Assembly (NCBI GenBank): GCA_020543525.1
Contig: JAHYIO010000031.1
Span: forward strand, 1,736,001 to 1,800,000
Direction: 5' to 3'
Length of the DNA stretch: 64,000 nucleotides
Source: Coriolopsis trogii
Lineage: Eukaryota > Basidiomycota > Agaricomycetes > Polyporales > Polyporaceae
This document shows, in pieces, positions 57,714 through 64,000 of the stretch; the stretch's first letter is position 1; the number at the start of each line of letters is the position of its first letter. Under the pieces are notes generated by a model. It ran no database searches and was not told where the DNA came from. It saw nothing but the letters and a program-made list of their open reading frames with translations. Position numbers and translations under genes: made by a program.

Positions 57714-58927
57714 CGTCTCGGGTGATTGCTTGGGATGTGTGGGTATCCGGTGGTGACGATCCTCCCGGTATGTTTGCCTGCGACCAAGTCGACGGATACG
57801 GATATAAAGACTGGATAGAGGGAATCAAGACAAGACAAGGTATTGGGGGTATAATACAGGGTTTTGCGTGCTGGCTGGGGCTGGCGAGTGGGGGGTCACA
57901 GCGGTTGTGGGCAGAGCGCCCTTGACGAGCCGGGATGGGCCACCGGGTCAGAACTCAGGTTGCCAATCCCCTTTCACATCTCAGCCCCCTCCTCATCGTC
58001 TCTACTCTTCCCGCATCTACTGCGACCACACAGCATTTTCCCTCATCTCCAACTCACCATGATGTTCTGAAGGTCAAATGGCATCTGTCAAGGATGCATC
58101 CATCGCAGTCGAACGAGGTCTCCGACTGATACATCCGGAAGCTCCCTTTTAGAGCATCTCACCATCTTCTGCACTCTTATCGTGAACAGTCATGTTGGAG
58201 AACCACTTGGCGTAAATGTGGTGTAGTGCAGTCTGTGCAGGTGTCCACCGTAAGTCGTGCAGACCATAACAAGAGAGGGGAAGCGACCACCAGGCGACTG
58301 CTGTGCGACTCAACGAGGCAGCTTCTCGGTCGGCATGGGCAACAGCAGACCCGCTCTATGTCTCTCTCATCGCCTCGCCACCTGCACATGTGTCATCTTA
58401 GCCTCCAGGAACAGCAGTCTTCGCGAGACAGGGACGCAACGCCTGGCTGACAGGATGTTATAGTGATCCCTCACGTCGTCGACATAATCTGCCAAATGCT
58501 TGATCAACATGTCTCGGTGAGTACTTATCGCTTCAGTCCTCTAACTTGTCTTCACGTAGCAGCTAGCCTCTTCCAGGCGACCTACAAGGAGTGCATGTTG
58601 TGGTCGCAAGCGCATCGCGGTCCATACACGTCTCTAGTCTCCTTGGCTTCAGTACAGCCTCTGCTACTCGGCGCTGTAGAACTCCGAGGTCTAAGCCTCA
58701 TCGAAGCTGGCTAACCGACACTGCTTGAGATTGCCGTTTCCTACGGAAGGTGAGTAGCACACGTAGGTTACCGCCTCTGGTGGCCTTGCCTGCAAATATG
58801 GTAAGCTACGAACGTACGGCCGTCGCCACCAACGGCGGTGCGGTTAGCAGATGTCCGAGTACATAAGGGCTAGATAGGTCACGAATATCGTCCATCAACA
58901 TCATCATTCTACACTATCCTCAGAAGA
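57714..58927. other. Intergenic region upstream of the RhoGAP gene and of F-box-like copy 3
   Basis: Divergent promoter region. A + strand stretch at 58460-58714 can be spliced with a GTGAGT/CACGTAG intron to read VIPHVVDIICQMLDQHVS then SLFQATYKECMLWSQ, but no family is recognisable and there is no clear start. It may be a gene fragment. Confidence 0.4.
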
Positions 58928-60007
58928 ATGTGCGCCTCATCGACTCTTACTATGTCTCTCCGAAAGCTCACGAACAACGCTTACCAGCGCGTCATGGACA
59001 CACTCTCCGTTGATGTTTGGCAATACATCTTCGCACTCGCTTGCACCGACGGCGGACGGACAGGCGCTACCCTCTCGCGGATATCCAAGTCCTTCCGCAG
59101 CGCCTCCGCCGCCGCTCGCTTTCACAGCGTACAGCTCACAAGCCTGAAGCGCGTAAAGGCGTTCCTCGATTGTTATGAAGCCGCGCTCGCCGCCGCCGCC
59201 GCAGACGGGGTCGACCCACCACACGTCCGCCACCTGCTTCTCGCCTTTCTCCCGGGTCAAACGGATATGTTCGTCCTCGGCCCGGCCTTCCACTTCCGCG
59301 ACTTTCACTCCTGGCAAGAGGAGAAGGGGCCCTGGAACGAGCGCTTCGTTGTCTACTTCACCGAGCTCTTCACTCGCATCGCGCCGGACCTCACGACGCT
59401 CACCGTGCTCCAGAACTACGAGATCCTCCTCCCGTATGTCAAGGTCGCGGGTGGCTTTCCCGCCCTCCGCGAGCTCACGCTCGTGCACGAGGATCGCATG
59501 TTCCTCCGCGGGCCCGAGAGCGACAACTCCTGGATGGAGCCCTCCGACAAGGAATTCTACTCGGCTGGGCCGCCCCCAGACAAGGCCGCACTCGCCGCTT
59601 CCCCCATATTCCCCGCGCTCGAGAAGCTGCATCTCGTCGACGGCGAGTTCGACAGGACTTTCCCCCTCTGGGCCGCCGCAGCCCCGCGCCTCGTCCACCT
59701 CGAGATTTCCGCTGCGCGCGTAGAGACCTGCACTGCGCTGCGCGATACGTTCCTTGAAGAACCGAAAGCGTTTTCGTCCTTGCGGCGGATAGCGGTGGCG
59801 CTCGCCCCGCCCAGGCCGGCACGCGACTCTCCAGCGGCGCCGGTGGCGGACCCCGCACAGGCGATCCGTGAGGTTGCCCGGCTCCGCCCGTCTGTTGAGA
59901 TCACGTTTACACCAGCGCCCACTGCGGGGACCCAGCAGGACTGGTGTGGCGAATTATCGCAAGGATGGACGACGCTCGGGGCTCGCCGGAGAGGATACTG
60001 GCAGTAA
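58928..60007 (+). CDS. TDGG-motif F-box-like protein, copy 3 (shorter C-terminus)
   Basis: A single exon of 359 codons from ATG 58928; the paralogue-like start would be the internal MDTLSVDVWQYIF at 58994. It reads YIFALACTDGGRTGATLSRI, ARFHSVQLTSLKRVKAFLD, VRHLLLAFLPGQTD, RIAPDLTTLTVLQNYEILLP, FPALRELTLVHEDRMFLRGP and FPALEKLHLVDGEFDRTFPL. It lacks the C-terminal DGYW-R-RLRW and GGxGCW blocks of copies 1 and 2, ending instead with a short ARRRGYWQ tail. It is therefore either a natural short form or truncated. Stop at 60005-60007. Same strand as copies 1, 2 and 4. Confidence 0.72.
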   Translation: MCASSTLTMSLRKLTNNAYQRVMDTLSVDVWQYIFALACTDGGRTGATLSRISKSFRSASAAARFHSVQLTSLKRVKAFLDCYEAALAAAAADGVDPPHVRHLLLAFLPGQTDMFVLGPAFHFRDFHSWQEEKGPWNERFVVYFTELFTRIAPDLTTLTVLQNYEILLPYVKVAGGFPALRELTLVHEDRMFLRGPESDNSWMEPSDKEFYSAGPPPDKAALAASPIFPALEKLHLVDGEFDRTFPLWAAAAPRLVHLEISAARVETCTALRDTFLEEPKAFSSLRRIAVALAPPRPARDSPAAPVADPAQAIREVARLRPSVEITFTPAPTAGTQQDWCGELSQGWTTLGARRRGYWQ

Positions 60008-60377
60008 TATCAGACTCATCGGTTGGTTTCCTGGAATCATAGTCTCGTCCAACAGGACTGTACCATTCGTACTGCAACCTTTTATCTCGTTATTGGATTA
60101 TTTCACGCTATCGCCGCCAGTATGGAGGCACTCATAACAACACACTAAAGCAAACTACAATCACCAACATTCGGTCAACGATTCTTTTCTTTTTCGATAC
60201 CAATGTGATCTTGTGCTGACGTGCAGTGAACTCTGGTGTCGTCCACCAGGGAATAAATTGACCTGAAGCATGACAGTGCCCCTCCACATGGTTCGCAGCA
60301 AGAGGTATGGTGAGTCACATAGGACACTGGAGAGATATCACCCACTCAGTATATACTTATCGTAGATTTCGTCGTCT

Positions 60378-61325
60378 ATGGAATCGTTCCCGACCAACGT
60401 GTGGAAATCGGATCATTTGCTTGCATTGACGGAGGGCGCACGGGAGCGTCGCTTGCCTGCGTGTCCAAACGTATGCGAGAGTTGTCACGCCCTTTCCCCT
60501 CCCATACGGTAAACCTGTCCACCTTGGAGAGAGTCGAGACGTTTCTCTCTTGTCGAGAATCCGTGCGGACCTTTTCAAGTGGTGGCGAGCGCCGATGTCC
60601 CCCAGTTCGACACCTCTATCTGCTCCTGGTCTACGACAAATGGGTACCTGTCGTCGACATCGATGGGTGTCACGATCCGTTTTGCGGTCGATCCCAGTAT
60701 GTCCTGGGTTACGCTGCTTCGACCTTGTGGTACCCGCAGCGATACACGGAAGTCATGGCACGACTCTTCGACGCCGTAGGTCCCGAGGTCGAGACCCTGG
60801 CCGTCCGACAAAGCCAGGAGATGCCGCTGCCCTGTGTCCGGATGACTTGCACATTTGCGAACCTTCGACTACTCATCCTGTTGGTGCCAGAACGTGTCCG
60901 AGGGGAAAGCCGACGAGGTCTTGTCCTTTCCAGCCTTGCAAGAGGTAAGGATTGTCGATTGTCCGGACCAGGAGTTGGTCCCCCGTGGACTGTGGCAAAC
61001 CATTGCACCCAACGTCCAGGTCCATCTTGTGCAATCTCACCTCTCTGTGGATGACGCGCGATTACATCACAGTGCCGCTATGGATGCACGGGAACCCCTC
61101 CCAGTGACCCCCCACATGCAATCTTTGATTGCATTCGCGCATAGGGTGGTCACTGGTTTGACCTGTTGCATTGTCAACCAGGGATACGTGCAGAGCGGTC
61201 TGCGGATGCAACTGAAACCTATCGCGACGCAATTGGAGGAGAGAGATGGGTCGAGAGTCGACAGTCACGAATGCGGACTTGACCTCTATATGTATGATCT
61301 TCGGAGCCTAGCCATGAGCGCTTGA
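60378..61325 (+). pseudogene. TDGG-motif F-box-like copy 4, frameshifted relic
   Basis: An ATG at 60378 begins MESFPTNVW, matching the MDTLSVDVW start of copy 3. The next block, FACIDGGRTGASLACVSKRM, is in another frame because about four bases are missing around 60405-60420. The frame continues with FPSHTVNLSTLERVETFLSC, VRHLYLLL, VGPEVETLAVRQSQEMPLPC and FANLRLLILLVPERVRG, then shifts again near 60890-60915 to EVLSFPALQEVRIVDCPDQE. At least two shifts against a paralogue-like reading mean it cannot encode a full-length protein. Confidence 0.75.
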
Positions 61326-62223
61326 GCCTCCAGTTTCTCGATTCGTCTCCTCGGAGTCAACCCGTCATCCTCAAATAACAACGCCCTTCACACGTCTACC
61401 GGTGTCAATGTCGAGAGAGATTCAATCCACTGTCAGCCAAGGACCTTGAGAGGCGTCCCCGGGGGCCCGAGATGGACTCCACTAGTTTGTGGCGTTGATT
61501 GGGTACTTCACCCTGACATCACCTCGTTCGGTTCGTTAGGGAATTAGTAGCTCATGATCGGTTGGCGTTACTCGCGTCCGATGCCTGTGTTGGATCCAGA
61601 GACCCTCGAGAAAAGGTCGACTTTTCTGCAGTGTCATGACATAAGTTGGCGCTTCCGGGAGTCCGGGCGAGGATCTACAGATCTAGACATTTTCCCGCTC
61701 ACCGGGTTGAAAGCTTACCACCCCGCAATTCCCCACCGGCTCTCTCTTGATCCCACGTTGATCATGTACCTCCATCATCTCGAGAAAGACACGCAGCATG
61801 CGTTCTCTCTGCACCTCACTCCGCCAACGGTACGCTGAGCGACTCTGAAGAAACACCGCTTGTGTTGCCAGAACAAACTTATTATGGCGCGCGCGAATCA
61901 AGGAGGCTGTCTTCGGTCGAACCATCGCTTGCGCGTCCTGGGCCACGTTTGGTCAAGTACGCGCCGTCGTTCCCTCCACTTTAGCTCACGGTAAGGGTCT
62001 TCTGATTCACGCGGACGCCAGTCAAGTGTCCCCTGGCTATTTTTATGTTACGAACGCTGCCCGCATGCACTTCTTCTCAAGCCTCAGACGCCCTCAGAGG
62101 TGCCGTATATATGTGAACGCCGCTGTGGCCTCCCACCCTTTCGCGCCGGTTCCCTTCGCCTCCATTCTGCTTCGTCTGTGCTCGTAAATTCGCTCCAGCA
62201 GCGACGCGCAAACGATCCCACCG
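61326..62223. other. Intergenic region upstream of the formate/nitrite transporter
   Basis: Presumed promoter of the transporter. An open frame at 61554-61838 has no recognisable pattern. Confidence 0.5.
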
Positions 62224-63890
62224 ATGGCCAGCTTCGACCCCCCAAGCACGCTCAAGCCTGCCCAAGTCGCGGTGGCAATGATCGAGAGTGGGGTGGCGAA
62301 ACACCGAACGCGAGGAGATTTGCTTTTCTTCAAAGCGGTCAGTCTCTTGGTCAGGTATCCCGGGAGTTTCAGTGCTAACAGGGTTATATAGGTCGCAGCA
62401 GGCGTTATGCTCTCCTTTGGAGGCTTGCTTTCGGAGATAGTATCAGGAGGTTCCGGGGGTATCAACGCCTCGAATCCAGGGCTGGTCAAGTTTCTCGGTG
62501 GTGCCGTGTTCCCCGTGGGGCTTATCATGTACGTCTGGATATCTTGTCCCTTCCTGCGGTCTGCCGCCGAACATATGCCGTCCATGTGTCTTCTATGTCA
62601 ACTTCGGCTGACATATCGTGTGGCAGGATTGTTCTGCAAGGGCAAGAACTGCTGACGAGCAACATGATGGTACGTCATTCGGTCCCCCCGTCACAGCGCT
62701 CTGGACGCGAATAAGTGACTGGCAATCTGAACATACAGATTTATCCGATGGCGTGCATCAAAGGCGCTGTTCCATGGTGGGGGCTGCCATACAACTGGCT
62801 GATCGGTATGCCACTATTCGGGACTTTGCTGCGGCGTGGGGGTGATCGAACGTGTCACAGTGACGTTCGGGAACTTATGTGGAAGCCTCTTCTTCGCTGC
62901 CGTCCTCGTCAAATGCATGTCCATTCCGGTCACTCTTCACCACTTCACCAGAAGTCGCTCAACATGAATGTATGCTACAGACACAGGTATAATATCCACT
63001 GCGCCTTATGATGCGTACGCAGTCACCTTCGCGCTGTAGGTCTTTCTCCCCAATGTCTCCCAGAATGTGGCTCACAAATCGCCAACGCCCAGGCACAAGG
63101 CTGCAGATCCCGCATGGCATCAGATATTCCTGCGCGGTATCGGCTGCAATTGGCTAGTGTCAGTGGCAGTCTGGGTCAGTTCTGGTTGTGTACCAGATCT
63201 CCGCAGTAACCTCGCTCACATCTGTCGCAGCAAGCCGCGGGCGCCCGTGATACACTTTCCAAGGTAAAGTTCACTATGTCTTTCGTCCAAAGCTTTTCCT
63301 CACCCCACCATGAATGTCACCCTTCGCAGATCGTGGCCATCTGGATTCCTATAATGGTAATGCTGCATACTATTTCTGACGGACCCCGAAATGTCCCTCC
63401 ATACTGACGAGCGCGGCCTACGCGTAGATTTTTGTTGCCTGCGGATATGATCACGGTATGCTCATCAATCTGGGATGAGACGCAGTATTGCTAACACGGG
63501 AGGCAGTCGTGGCAAACATGTTCTCCGTTCCTCTGGGTATCCTCTTCGGAGCAGATGTAAGCATCGTCCGCTTTCGTCATCTGGACATGTTTGACACTGG
63601 AGTACAGCTCACTGTTGCCGAGTACATTCAAAAGTAGGTGGACACCCGACTTTGCCTTATCGTATATGTGACGCCGATCTAATAACTCTCCCTGTAGGTC
63701 GCTCATCGCTGCATACCTCGGGAACATCATTGGCGCTCTCCTTGTCGCTCTTCCGGCCCTCTACTTCTATTCTCCAGACTACAGGGCAGGAGGTATGCGG
63801 GACGCGGAGGCTGGGGAAGTAGCCCCCAATACCGCCAACGAGCGCACACAGAGCACCGTGTACGATGTGGACAGCAAACGGTCGGAGTAA
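62224..63890 (+). CDS. Formate/nitrite transporter (FNT) family protein
   Basis: The start at 62224 reads MASFDPPSTLKPAQVAVAM then GVAKHRTRGDLLFFKA. Following exons give AGVMLSFGGLLSEIVSGGSG and GINASNPGLVKFLGGAVFPV (helices 1-2), a short exon VLQGQELLTSNMM, and IYPMACIKGAVPWWGLPYNW. Further on are FFGNLCGSLFFAAVLVKCMS, IFLRGIGCNWLVSVAVW (the FNT signature RGxxCNWLV), IVAIWIPIMIFVACGYDHVV and ANMFSVPLGILFGADLTVAE. Then SLIAAYLGNIIGALLVALPA and a hydrophilic tail end in DSKRSE, stop at 63888-63890. Six-helix pentameric channel-like transporters of this family move formate, nitrite, lactate or related anions with protons. The ion here is not determined. About seven introns of 50-70 nt. Confidence 0.9.
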
Positions 63891-64000
63891 GAGTCCAGCT
63901 ACTTTCGTGTTTGTATCATTACTTTCCATGTTTGACGAGATCGAAGATCGACCGTTCACTGCGGGTTGTGACAATGATGTAGCGCGCGGTATGCATCAAA
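63891..64000. other. 3' flank of the transporter to the window edge
   Basis: No gene seen in the last 110 bases. Confidence 0.6.

Overview
The window is nuclear DNA of a filamentous basidiomycete, most likely an Agaricomycete and probably a wood- or litter-decaying polypore type. This rests on genes split by many 45-65 nt GT-AG introns with CTAAC/CTGAC-like branch points, on the families present (sedolisin, GH79, GH5 exo-glucanase, BTB and F-box expansions, an expanded-type G-alpha), and on the absence of operons, tRNAs and rRNA. The species cannot be named from the sequence alone.

Layout. 1-6.7 kb: three aquaporin genes in the same (-) orientation; the first runs off the left edge, and a 380-bp MITE-like element lies between the first and second. 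7.9-13 kb: an LRR/F-box-like gene, a Gly/Met/Pro-rich protein with an N-myristoylation-type start, and an F-box gene with an apparent one-base frameshift. 13.7-22.8 kb: glycan enzymes (GT61-like transferase, membrane-anchored GH5 exo-beta-1,3-glucanase, O-fucosyltransferase-like protein). 23-32.2 kb: secretion-related genes on the - strand (possible small secreted protein, sedolisin, small Cys-rich protein, a C2H2 + Zn2Cys6 transcription factor, GH79). 32.2-34.5 kb: a gene-poor stretch with CACGAA/TTCGTG palindrome clusters, probably a degenerate mobile element. 34.5-39.6 kb: a ComA-like relic with an internal deletion and two tandem BTB genes. 39.8-45.7 kb: an OPT transporter and a 6PGDH-like dehydrogenase. 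46-61.3 kb: four members of one F-box-like family carrying a TDGG motif (one intact, one without an ATG start, one short, one frameshifted), interrupted by a divergent G-alpha gene and an ARHGAP39-like WW/MyTH4/RhoGAP gene. 62.2-63.9 kb: a formate/nitrite transporter.

The genes do not form one pathway. Recurring themes are membrane transport (aquaporins, OPT, FNT), wall and glycan turnover, secreted proteolysis, signalling (G-alpha, RhoGAP) and lineage-specific duplication with decay (F-box, BTB, ComA-like). Protein calls were made by reading spliced translations by eye. Exon borders are therefore approximate unless stated, and no database search was run.
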